This document shows, piece after piece, positions 35,201 through 43,165 of a stretch of 64,000 bases of DNA (its first letter is position 1; the number at the start of each line of letters is the position of its first letter). Source of the stretch: JAUUZQ01 sp964538375 (GTDB lineage: Bacteria; Bacteroidota; Bacteroidia; Bacteroidales; GCA-2748055); the NCBI GenBank assembly GCA_964538375.1, contig CAZIFQ010000006.1, positions 82,814-146,813 on the forward strand. The letters run 5' to 3'. Made by a program: the position numbers and the translations under genes. The notes below the pieces were generated by a model. The model saw only the letters and a program-made list of their open reading frames with translations. It was not told the DNA's origin and made no database searches.

Positions 35201-36633
35201 TCGTCAGAACAAACAGTTTTACCTTTTGGCAGGGTATTAAAAAGAAATCCATTAAGCGGGACATTCAAACTGTCAAGTATTGCTGCAGCGAGTCCATCTT
35301 CACCCGGATCTGTACTCACCCCATTGGATATACCTCCTTTACTTTTTGCTAAATCTTTGTTTACATTAACCGAATCATATCTCATCCAATAGATTCCACC
35401 GCCGCCGCCGCCGCCCGGACCTGTATAATTTGCTCCATTAAATGTGCTTCCTCCATCTCCACCCCGGGCTGAGAGCTGAATGTTCCCCTCATAATGAGAC
35501 ACATCCAGGATTATGGCACCGCCGCCACCACCAGCACCAGTAGCTACCGCGGTAATTGTTGAATCTCCCCTTGCCAAAATAGGCATGCCTGAATTCACCT
35601 CAAGGGTATCCGCAATAATTATCACAATACCACCACCATTTCCACCATCTGAAGCCGCATAACCAGGGTCCTGGGTTCCGGTTCCTCCTCCGCCACCCAT
35701 AAAAATTCGATTTGCTTTCAGGTCATCATCGGTGTCGGTCCAATCATCATTTTTATACAAATCAGCACCTAAGGCATCGCCACCCATTCCTTGTGTCAGG
35801 GTTGCTGCCGGCGTACATAAATCGCTTTCGAATCCACCTTCACCTCCTGCAGTGCGGTTACTTCCACCACCGCCACCTGAATACTTTGCATTTCCACCAC
35901 CTCCTCCATTTAGCACATATCTCAATCCACGCATCAGGTGAAAGGTTGTATCAATGGCTCCTTCACCTTTCAATCCTGCCTTTGTTTCTTCATCTTCATC
36001 ATAAAAGTCATCATCTAATCCAAATGGATCATCAATATAGCAATTGCCTGCGCCATAAGTGCCATAAGGAACAGCGCCTTTAAAACCCTGTCCCGAGACA
36101 TCGATTGAATCCATCAGGGTGAGTTTCTCTTTGATATATACAACCAATACTCCACCAGTATTTGTAACAGGATCCCATTCCTTGGCATATAGCTTATCAG
36201 TAACTACAGCATTGTCATAGGTCGCAACTTTTATCAGCTGGCCTACATCTCCATTTCCGTATGGCTCGTCATCAAGGACTTTAAATCCTGTGGGCGCATT
36301 AAAAATCACAGTATCAAGGTCAATGGCGTGAACTATAAGAATTGAATATTTACCGGTATATGCAAAATAGCCATCAATTTCCCCAGGTGCCCCGGTGGTC
36401 TGCACTCCAAGTCCTTTGGGCTGATATACCATCACAGTATCGCCAACACTGACAGCTACAGGATCACTTACCCGAACTGCGTTGGGTATAACACTACCTT
36501 CCCTAAAACAGAGTTCTGTAATTGGTAGATAGTAATCATTTACCTGGCCGGAAATAGAAGTTTGCGACATCAGTGGAGTGCATACCAATGTGAGCATGAG
36601 AATGGTAATAAGTATTTTTCCTGTACCCTTCAA
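32263..36633 (-). CDS. giant surface adhesin with Gly-rich region, six Ig-like repeats and T9SS type B sorting domain
   Basis: A 1456-residue exported protein. Signal peptide residues 1-24 (MKGTGKILITILMLTLVCTP then LMSQ); residues 243-440 contain runs of five to seven glycines separated by short beta-like segments; residues about 473-1050 are six repeats of about 95 residues, each with a Cys near the start, a P-x-GG-x-G and Y-x-W core, then R(R/I).(V).SG.C.D; the end (about 1340-1456) starts DGFSPDGDEYNNA and has FNTWGTLV, the gliding-motility C-terminal domain. Start is a TTG; no ATG fits the signal peptide. It resembles SprB-type adhesins in design but not length. Followed by PorP/SprF. 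Likely used for surface attachment or gliding. Confidence 0.88.
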   Translation of the reverse strand: MKGTGKILITILMLTLVCTPLMSQTSISGQVNDYYLPITELCFREGSVIPNAVRVSDPVAVSVGDTVMVYQPKGLGVQTTGAPGEIDGYFAYTGKYSILIVHAIDLDTVIFNAPTGFKVLDDEPYGNGDVGQLIKVATYDNAVVTDKLYAKEWDPVTNTGGVLVVYIKEKLTLMDSIDVSGQGFKGAVPYGTYGAGNCYIDDPFGLDDDFYDEDEETKAGLKGEGAIDTTFHLMRGLRYVLNGGGGGNAKYSGGGGGSNRTAGGEGGFESDLCTPAATLTQGMGGDALGADLYKNDDWTDTDDDLKANRIFMGGGGGTGTQDPGYAASDGGNGGGIVIIIADTLEVNSGMPILARGDSTITAVATGAGGGGGAIILDVSHYEGNIQLSARGGDGGSTFNGANYTGPGGGGGGGIYWMRYDSVNVNKDLAKSKGGISNGVSTDPGEDGLAAAILDSLNVPLNGFLFNTLPKGKTVCSDERPAPINASRPKGGSGQYDYQWWYMPDTASVWYSEPEDTLEDYHFKGPLTMTTKYQRVVSSAGLTEGDDVSITYTVLQKIEGNGILASDTVCFGLVAIPFIQNIDSTLGGAKFGTEFDYFWINSTDDGATWSDTLSNNSNVGYSPRELETTTSYSRIIRSGVCDDTSNTVIVTVLPAVGFNFISQDTILCKNQIPDELIGTKPTGGDAALFSYKWEKAVAVGGPYTEVALTQHYQPPLLTNSVYYRRVFYSGIDDACKDTTDVLAIEVLPLISNNDLLTPEDTVCESFPFPDPGILADDPEGGDGTYTYTWQVSDDLASWGDSITYNNVNSPFNLNGFPAKRYIRRLVLSGADDVCQDTSDILIVNVIPSVNNNALISTDITICQDVAMPVLTANPVDGGDGNFSTLWRSSTDGTNFSAAAGTNDTPDSYSPGALLTTTYFQREVWSSNDSRKVCDTYSDNIKATVVPRIAENYLNDKNDPAYICYDTDLSIIGSDETSSPALLGGDGAGTYFFKWETSPTPIDGDFVDASVSTSNYFEASVTELQYLRRIVSSGVCEDTSLPLEVFVRRLPHGVLALDDTQDAIICESEDISSKLKVDLEGETGVLSYFIKVTYTSEEGPGTIDTDDVTSNPGIIEHKPFTDDSATFVYVLNAIVDNNGCVAPADSMLGSASIKVYQTPDAEIMPLDTGVCGPAISIESIADRGGVGHWIKYAGNVDVTFDPVDLESTVATLGTLDIESEILEYGWVLETPRCSDTAFVEIVHYKEPDVSSYTLKTDRVEVFVQDSYDLSLQANPLEVGIAEWTNIGSIGDIENSTIAIIDEPFAFESSQLYDFLYTVINGACGPYTDGLTINRLDLKIYDGFSPDGDEYNNALAARGLDNAHHFECYIFNTWGTLVKKIDQDDLAELGTISEFVSSENPGDPIQVLWKGSRKDDETFVSPDEVVDDGTYFYSINIYMTEDAGEEPYQLKGTIVVKTQ

Positions 36634-36760
36634 TTGTAATTATCTAAATAAAATATTCGAAATCTAAGATAGGGAAAAAAAGTATGTTCTTTCATCCATT
36701 TTTTAAAATGACAGATGGATTAAAATGTAGGTTGCTTCTGTTCACAAATAATTACTTCCC

Positions 36761-39700
36761 TTAGTCCTCATGAAAAGGCAGTATAATAAAGAATGTAGTG
36801 CCAATATTCATCTCGGTTTCAAACCATATTTTTCCATTCATGGAGGTGACAATATTGGATGCAATAGCCAATCCCATTCCCATTCCGCTACCCTTGGTTG
36901 TAAAATTGGGCTGAAATAATTTGTCTTGTATTGAATCGGGGATACCCTTTCCATTGTCTGTAACACTCAGGAGAGCATTGCCGTCACCAGTTATCCCGGC
37001 CGATATTTTTATTACACCCTTCCTGTTATCTGGAATGGACTGAATACTGTTTTTTACCAGGTTGATGATTAAACGCTGCATCTGCTCCGGATCTCCAAAA
37101 ACATGTATGTCCCTGGCTTTCCCGATGTCGAGCACTACCGCTGCCTTGTCACTGTTCTGGAAGAGTTGAGCAGTATTCTTAAGTTTTGTAATTAAGTTAA
37201 TCTTCTGATTCTTGGCTTTTGGCATCTTCGCAAAATCGGAAAACTCATTGGCAATTGAGGTCAATGAATCGATTTGCTCAATAAGGGCCTGGCTAATTTT
37301 CTCAATTTGCTCGTCAATATTTTCATCTCCTTCATTTACCATTCTCATCAAATGTTGAACATTCAGCTTCATTGGCGTAAGCGGATTCTTGATCTCATGT
37401 GCAATCTGCTTCGCCATTTCTCTCCACGCCGTTTCACGCTCAGACTGGGCCAGAAGCCCGGCACTGCGACTTAGCTCATCCACCATAAAATTATACTCAT
37501 CAACCAATCCATGGATTTCATCTTTCCCATTGTATGTAATCTTCTCATTTTTCTTACTAAAGCTCAGTTGAGCAATCCTGTTCTGTATTACTCTTAAGGG
37601 CTGTGTAATCCTGTCGGCAAGAAATACACTTAAAAACAGTATCAACAAAAGAAGTATGACATATATGTTGAGTATAGCTACAACAAGATTAGTCGCTTCC
37701 TGTGCCAATACTTCAGGTTGTGTAAAGTAGGGTAAATTCAGATAGGCCAAAAACTGATTTTCACTATTCATAAAAGGTATATAGGCAGACTGGTAACTCA
37801 GGTTCCCTATATGTTCGGTATGAATAAAGGCCGAATAATGTTCAGTGGCTAACTTCTCATATGCATCGCGATTCATTCTTACACTGAGGAGTTGCTGATT
37901 AAATATTTCTGCCCGGGAAGAGGCCAGTAAGTACCCTGCCTCATCATACATATTGATATCTGTATAAAATACATTGGAGAATTTACGCAGTAACTCATCC
38001 AGGTTGTAATAACTATCTGAACTCCAGTTTCTCAAATCCTCTTCATACTCCACCTTATGCACCAGTTCAATATAAACCGACCGCATAGTATTCTGAAGGT
38101 TGTTATGGTGCTTTGTCTGGTACTGCTCTATAATGAAATAGATTGTTCCTGCACAGATAAACACGAAGGTGAGGAAGAGAATACCAATCATAGAATATTG
38201 TATCTTGTTTTTGAAATCCCAAATCAGGTTGGATCTCAAACGAGGTGCAGAGACACCTAAAAATCCCAGTGAAAGAAGAATAAAAGAAAAGGCAAAAATA
38301 TAAGTGAATGAGATCAGCTTATCAACGATGGAGACAACCGGTGTACTGACAATAACAGTATTGTCTGCATCAACATTTAAGATACTGTGATCGTAACCAT
38401 CGAACCTACTCTTTTCAAATGTTGACTCCTGTTTGGAGTACACATTCGGAGTAAGCCGGTATTCAAACTCACCTCCACTGGTTATCAGTTGTCCCTTATT
38501 ATACCTGGCATAAGAGAAAGGTATCGTCTCGGTGGATTCTCTTTTCAGCAATAATTCCGGATATCCCAGCTCTTCAGAAATAATCTTCGAATCCAACTCA
38601 AGAAACAAAGAAAGTTCTTTTTCATTCAGGTAAAACGGAATCTTTGCCAGGTATGAAATTCTTGCATTCAGGTTGTTGAGAAAATAGAAATCAGACTGCG
38701 GGACTTCCATTCCTTCAGTCAGGATCATTTCATCGAAAAAATCGTAGCAGTGGAACCAATTGTCAAAAGGAGGCCTTACATGGACACTATCATCCGGTTG
38801 GCAAAATGCAATTTGTAAATTATACTTGGTCCAGTACCCGGTAAAATAATTCCTCTGAAGATATTCATAAATTAAGTCGATATTGAAATATGTAAATGAG
38901 AGCCGCTTCATTAAGATACTATCGTTCTTAATATTTCCCGATAATTCGACAAACAACATTTCAGCTACTACATCTCTTTCGGAAGAGAGTTTTACCAATT
39001 CTATCTCCTTCTGGCTCTCTGTCTTCTCCGAACTATGTTTCTGAAACTCCAGTGTTGAGTAAAGCGCAAAGAAGAAAATCAGAAAGAAAAAGTTCGAAAA
39101 GCGTATTTTCTTCCCTTCGGAGTGCTGAATATACATTATTGCTAAAACAAAGCAGAGATAGAAGAAAGGTGTGAAAGGTTCAATATGCAATTGTTGTGTT
39201 AAGAGGAAAGGGCCCTGAACCAGAACAACCGTCAACAAAACAATTAAAAACTGTGATATTGATTTTGAAGATTTATAATACGAAAGGGCTTTATCCAATA
39301 TAAGGCATAAAGCTGTAAATCCAAGTGCCAGTATAAACAGAGATATAAAAGTGTATAGATCAAGTGAGTTTAATTTGTAGGCCTCGAAAGAGATGTTCGA
39401 ATCCAGTACCAGGGATACCAATATATGGTGCAGCAAAATGAACCAAAAAGAATTGATTAAGAGAAGAAGAAAAGCTATCGGTCGATGATACTTCACAGGA
39501 ATCTTGCCCGACCTATCGAAAAACATGTAAAACAGGATCACTGAAAAAAGTACTAAGAGCACAAATACCCACAAATTACCAAGAGAAGAGAAGGTCAGAT
39601 TGGCAAAGACATCCGGCTGAAAGATGCTGGAAACAAAAACTACTCCGGGAAATTTAAAATGGAATATTAAGACAAATGACAATGCCATAACGGTAATACT

Positions 39701-40468
39701 CGAAAGCAAAGAGATCGTTCTTCCAAATCTTGATTCCCTGGAGAATATAAGCCAGTAAAAAAAACTAAATATTGCCAGCAAAGCGATCAAAAAACAGAAA
39801 AGTGATAGTATAACGTTCTGCTGGTTCCCCTTTGGATTTTCATTTACATCCAGTGAGAAAAGAAAATCACCTTCCTTATTCTTTATTTTATATAAATGAT
39901 CATCATGTTGACTGGTACATACAACATCAGAACCCATGCGAAAATCTTTCTGAAAAGAATTTGACAGGTATTCATTTTCATAAGGAAAGGTGGTTTTTAT
40001 AAGAATCAATCCATATAAAATTCCGCTATCAGCCGGCACACTAACTGATACATACGAAGCATTCCGAAGTTCTATAAACCCCCTGTTATTCCTGATATTC
40101 CATCGTGGTTGTATAGGTACTGTATGATCAGTCCAATACACCAAATCCTTCTCTTGAAAATAAAAAATGTATATGCCCCGGTCCTCTGCTAATTTAGTGT
40201 ACTTATCTGATTGTGCATTTAATATATTTACAGGATCATTGCCTGGAAACTCCTCTTTAAGCAGTTCGAACTCATCGTTTAACACGTTCTCTTTTGAATG
40301 CAGAACTCTTTCAAACCTGGCGATGTCCTTTTCGCTATATGTCTCATTCTGGTAATTTACCTGGATAAGACCCAGGGCCAAAGACGCAAGAATAAAAATC
40401 ACCGAGGATATCAATGAATAGCGCTTCATCTTGCCCCGGGAAATATCTTTCTGATTATTTTGTAACAT
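36761..40468 (-). CDS. very large membrane sensor histidine kinase (NtrY-like C-terminus)
   Basis: A 1235-residue kinase. Order: TM1 at about 18-36, an extracytoplasmic region to about 220, a block of seven or so closely spaced helices at about 222-470, a second extracytoplasmic region (about 480-740), two further helices, another extracytoplasmic segment, a helix near 985, HAMP-like linker, then HisKA with REMAKQIAHEIKNPLTPMKL (phosphoacceptor His1024) and HATPase (NLVKNS N-box, DNGKGIP, GSGMGMGLAIAS). The C-terminus is like NtrY. No response regulator is adjacent, so it is an orphan here. It starts eight bases after rlmH. ATG at 40468; another at 40429 would also fit. Confidence 0.9.
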   Translation of the reverse strand: MLQNNQKDISRGKMKRYSLISSVIFILASLALGLIQVNYQNETYSEKDIARFERVLHSKENVLNDEFELLKEEFPGNDPVNILNAQSDKYTKLAEDRGIYIFYFQEKDLVYWTDHTVPIQPRWNIRNNRGFIELRNASYVSVSVPADSGILYGLILIKTTFPYENEYLSNSFQKDFRMGSDVVCTSQHDDHLYKIKNKEGDFLFSLDVNENPKGNQQNVILSLFCFLIALLAIFSFFYWLIFSRESRFGRTISLLSSITVMALSFVLIFHFKFPGVVFVSSIFQPDVFANLTFSSLGNLWVFVLLVLFSVILFYMFFDRSGKIPVKYHRPIAFLLLLINSFWFILLHHILVSLVLDSNISFEAYKLNSLDLYTFISLFILALGFTALCLILDKALSYYKSSKSISQFLIVLLTVVLVQGPFLLTQQLHIEPFTPFFYLCFVLAIMYIQHSEGKKIRFSNFFFLIFFFALYSTLEFQKHSSEKTESQKEIELVKLSSERDVVAEMLFVELSGNIKNDSILMKRLSFTYFNIDLIYEYLQRNYFTGYWTKYNLQIAFCQPDDSVHVRPPFDNWFHCYDFFDEMILTEGMEVPQSDFYFLNNLNARISYLAKIPFYLNEKELSLFLELDSKIISEELGYPELLLKRESTETIPFSYARYNKGQLITSGGEFEYRLTPNVYSKQESTFEKSRFDGYDHSILNVDADNTVIVSTPVVSIVDKLISFTYIFAFSFILLSLGFLGVSAPRLRSNLIWDFKNKIQYSMIGILFLTFVFICAGTIYFIIEQYQTKHHNNLQNTMRSVYIELVHKVEYEEDLRNWSSDSYYNLDELLRKFSNVFYTDINMYDEAGYLLASSRAEIFNQQLLSVRMNRDAYEKLATEHYSAFIHTEHIGNLSYQSAYIPFMNSENQFLAYLNLPYFTQPEVLAQEATNLVVAILNIYVILLLLILFLSVFLADRITQPLRVIQNRIAQLSFSKKNEKITYNGKDEIHGLVDEYNFMVDELSRSAGLLAQSERETAWREMAKQIAHEIKNPLTPMKLNVQHLMRMVNEGDENIDEQIEKISQALIEQIDSLTSIANEFSDFAKMPKAKNQKINLITKLKNTAQLFQNSDKAAVVLDIGKARDIHVFGDPEQMQRLIINLVKNSIQSIPDNRKGVIKISAGITGDGNALLSVTDNGKGIPDSIQDKLFQPNFTTKGSGMGMGLAIASNIVTSMNGKIWFETEMNIGTTFFIILPFHED

Positions 40469-40476
40469 ACATTCGA

Positions 40477-40947
40477 CTATTTATGATGATATGGCTCTCC
40501 ATTAAGAATAGAAAAAGCCTTATATAGTTGCTCTGTAAATATTAATCTGACCATCTGGTGTGAGAAGGTCATCTTCGATAAAGATAACTTTTCATTTGCC
40601 CTGGCATAAACTTCCTTAGAGAAACCATAGGCACCCCCGACAACAAAAACAACGCTTCCTGTTCTCCCCTCCAATGCCGAAATATGATCCGCAAAATTCT
40701 CTGATGAATAAACTTTCCCGTTTTCGTCCAGCAATATTACATACTCACCCGGCTTAATTTTCTGTAAAATCTTAAGGCCCTCACTTTCCTTAATTTGCCT
40801 GAAATCTGTTTTTCGGGTACTTTTTCCATCGGGTACAATAAGTACATCAAAAGGGACATATCTCCTGATTCTTTTTAAGTATTCATCAACGCCCTCCTTT
40901 AGATAGTCCTGCTTTGTTTTTCCCGTAAGGATCAGTGTAATCCTCAT
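40477..40947 (-). CDS. rlmH: 23S rRNA (pseudouridine1915-N3)-methyltransferase RlmH
   Basis: A 156-residue SPOUT-class methyltransferase that methylates pseudouridine 1915 in helix 69 of 23S rRNA. Family marks: ITLILTGKT start, IVPDGKSTRKTDF, ILLDENGKVYSSENFA, FVVGGAYGFSKEV (the knot glycine loop) and C-terminal KMTFSHQMVRLIFTEQLYKA..NGEPYHHK. Length is normal. It precedes the sensor kinase gene. Confidence 0.97.
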   Translation of the reverse strand: MRITLILTGKTKQDYLKEGVDEYLKRIRRYVPFDVLIVPDGKSTRKTDFRQIKESEGLKILQKIKPGEYVILLDENGKVYSSENFADHISALEGRTGSVVFVVGGAYGFSKEVYARANEKLSLSKMTFSHQMVRLIFTEQLYKAFSILNGEPYHHK

Positions 40948-41087
40948 ATTTTACAGTTTATACATCGATTTTTTATAACTTGCACTTCTTACTCTTGGTC
41001 CGATTATTGTACTTGATTTACAAACTTAGTCTAAATAGGATTTGTATTTCCATAACCCGGCCAAAAGTTTTTAAATAAGTCAAAAGA

Positions 41088-41474
41088 ATGTTAAGAAAAG
41101 TTTTATTATTATTTTTAGTGTTGTTTGTAACTACTCCGGTTGTCTCTTCACAGACAATCTCAAAAGATATTATTTCCGCTTTTGAAAGGGGTGATGCGAA
41201 AAAATTATCCAGGCACCTTCATAAAAACCTGGAGATAAATTTAGCTGAGAAGAAACAAATGATCAGCAAAAATCAGGCAACAAGATTACTAGAAGATTTT
41301 TTTGAAAATAATCCTCCTGTCTCATTTACTGTTACATACGAAGGAACAAAGCAAGGATCCAAATATGAAATCGGGGAACTCAAAACAGAAAACGCTGTAT
41401 TTAGGGTTAACATGTATTTCATAGAGCAAGATGAAAAGAATCTTATCTATAATTTAACCATTGAAAAAGTCTGA
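41088..41474 (+). CDS. DUF4783 domain-containing protein
   Basis: A 128-residue secreted protein: signal peptide MLRKVLLLFLVLFVTTPVVSSQ, then a small alpha+beta domain similar to NTF2/DUF4783 (AFERGDAKKLSRHLHKNLEINL, MISKNQATRLLEDFFENNPP, YEIGELKTENAVFRVNMYF, NLIYNLTIEKV). Members commonly sit beside nadC in Bacteroidota; no biochemical role is known. Its last 14 bases overlap the nadC TTG start. Confidence 0.85.
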   Translation: MLRKVLLLFLVLFVTTPVVSSQTISKDIISAFERGDAKKLSRHLHKNLEINLAEKKQMISKNQATRLLEDFFENNPPVSFTVTYEGTKQGSKYEIGELKTENAVFRVNMYFIEQDEKNLIYNLTIEKV

Positions 41475-42327
41475 CAGCGTGCTAAATGATTGGAATCCTG
41501 TTACACTGATTGACCAGTGGTTCAGCGAAGACATTGGTGAAGGCGATCATACAACACTAAGTACTATTCCCGCATCAGCAAGTGGTTCAGCCGTTTTACT
41601 GGTAAAAGAAGACGGTGTTATCGCGGGTGTTAAGATGGCAAAGAGAATATTCAACAGGTTTGATTCTGCGTTACGCTGTAATATTTTTATTGAGGATGGC
41701 GAAGAAATAAGGATTGGAGATACTGTTCTTTCTGTGCACGGAAGTGTAAGGTCAATCCTGCAAACCGAGCGATTAATATTGAATGTCGCCCAACGAATGA
41801 GCGGTATTGCCACACAAACCAGGAAATATGTCAAATTGCTTGAAGGAACCGATACGAGAATTCTGGACACACGCAAAACCACACCGGGATTCAGACATAT
41901 TGAAAAAGCTGCCGTTGAGATAGGCGGTGCTGTAAATCATAGAGCCGGCCTCTATGATATGATATTAATCAAAGACAACCACATTGATTTTGCCGGCGGG
42001 ATTGACAAGGCAATTCTGAGGGCAGGGGAATACCTGGCTGAGCATAATCTTGACCTACAGATAGAAGTGGAAACAAGGTCGCTTGAAGATATTGAAATCG
42101 TATTGAAAACCGGGGGAGTATCCCGTATCATGCTGGACAATTTTTCACCGGAACTGACAAAAGAAGCCGTTCAACTCATCAAGGGGAAGTATGAAACTGA
42201 GTCATCCGGAGGCATTACTATTGATACTATCCGTGAATACGCAGAATGTGGTGTTGATTTTATTTCTGTAGGGGCCTTAACTCACCAGATTAAAAGCCTG
42301 GATCTGAGTTTAAAAGCAGATTTTTAA
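41461..42327 (+). CDS. nadC: nicotinate-nucleotide diphosphorylase (carboxylating)
   Basis: Quinolinate phosphoribosyltransferase of NAD de novo synthesis: quinolinate + PRPP gives nicotinate mononucleotide. Residues include ERLILNVAQRMSGIATQT, DTRKTTPGFRHIEKAAVEIGGAVNHRAGLYD (in parts; substrate-binding Arg/Lys), IEVETRSLED, RIMLDNFSPE, and C-terminal GVDFISVGALTHQ. 288 residues is typical. Start is TTG at 41461 (overlap with DUF4783) or GTG at 41479; no ATG is available. Confidence 0.95.
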   Translation: MKKSDSVLNDWNPVTLIDQWFSEDIGEGDHTTLSTIPASASGSAVLLVKEDGVIAGVKMAKRIFNRFDSALRCNIFIEDGEEIRIGDTVLSVHGSVRSILQTERLILNVAQRMSGIATQTRKYVKLLEGTDTRILDTRKTTPGFRHIEKAAVEIGGAVNHRAGLYDMILIKDNHIDFAGGIDKAILRAGEYLAEHNLDLQIEVETRSLEDIEIVLKTGGVSRIMLDNFSPELTKEAVQLIKGKYETESSGGITIDTIREYAECGVDFISVGALTHQIKSLDLSLKADF

Positions 42328-42441
42328 TTTCTTTTTGTAAGAAATAACAGCTTCTCCCCAAAGCACTCCTGAAAACAGTATTTTACTACAATTTTATTGA
42401 ACATTCTTACAGCTGTTCTGTTTTACTAGAAACGGAATTTT

Positions 42442-43086
42442 ATGACCGATCCTCTAAACTTCAGGAATGAATACGGTAAATCGAAGATCGATGAATCTGC
42501 GCTCCCGGAAAATCCAATGGAATTTTTTGAAAGATGGCTGCAGGATGCATTTGATGCAGATCTGCCTGAACCTTCAGCAGTAACATTGGCTACTTCTAAT
42601 GTAAAGGGGCGGGTTTCATCAAGAATAATTCTTCTGAAAAGTTACGAAGCAAAGGGATTTCAGTTCTATACCAACTATAAAAGTCAAAAAGGAAAAGACC
42701 TGAATGAAAATCCTTATGCAGCCATGAGTTTTTTCTGGCCTGAGCTGGAGAGACAGATCTTGATAGAAGGAAAGGTGAAGAAGATGTCTAAAAAAGATTC
42801 TGAACTTTATCATTCTGCCAGGCCTAGGAGCAACCAACTGGGTGCGTGGGCCTCCGAACAAAGCAAAGCTATTAAGGACCGATATACATTAGAAGCTCGC
42901 TATGAAGTGGTTAGCAGTGCTTATCTCAAACATGAAGCCATTCCAAAGCCACCTCACTGGGGGGGCTATGTTCTTATTCCGGATTCAATAGAGTTTTGGC
43001 AGGGACGGGAAAACCGACTTCATGACAGAATTGAGTATTTTCTATCTGAAGAAGATAGCTGGCAAACAAGAAGACTGAATCCTTAG
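42442..43086 (+). CDS. pdxH: pyridoxamine 5'-phosphate oxidase
   Basis: FMN enzyme that makes pyridoxal 5'-phosphate from PNP/PMP. Length 214 residues. Motifs: PSAVTLATSNVKGRVSSRIILLK, FYTNYKSQKGKDLNENP (FMN), RQILIEGKVKKMS, YHSARPRSNQLGAWAS (PLP), and C-terminal PPHWGGYVLIPDSIEFWQGRENRLHDR in parts with the conserved RLHDR. Stands alone. Confidence 0.97.
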   Translation: MTDPLNFRNEYGKSKIDESALPENPMEFFERWLQDAFDADLPEPSAVTLATSNVKGRVSSRIILLKSYEAKGFQFYTNYKSQKGKDLNENPYAAMSFFWPELERQILIEGKVKKMSKKDSELYHSARPRSNQLGAWASEQSKAIKDRYTLEARYEVVSSAYLKHEAIPKPPHWGGYVLIPDSIEFWQGRENRLHDRIEYFLSEEDSWQTRRLNP

Positions 43087-43117
43087 GGGGAGGAAGGGCT
43101 TAAGGGTTTAAGGGTTA

Positions 43118-43165
43118 AATGAGTTAATGAGTTAATGAGTCAATGAGTTAATGAGTTAATGAGTT
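43118..43165. repeat. tandem octamer array AATGAGTT x6, running into the end of valS
   Basis: Six head-to-tail copies of AATGAGTT (third copy ends in C). The array covers the valS stop codon and its last few codons, which encode the C-terminal SLTH. The same octamer family in the opposite orientation occurs at 54841-54912. Confidence 0.85.

Noticed and set aside
35712..36083. His/Leu- and Pro-rich plus-strand frames opposite the adhesin
   Set aside because: They are the antisense of glycine-rich codons in the adhesin, which yields such compositions automatically.
43118..43165. Tandem array considered as a CRISPR or clustered repeat
   Set aside because: Units are 8 bp with no spacers and no cas genes nearby; likewise at 54841.
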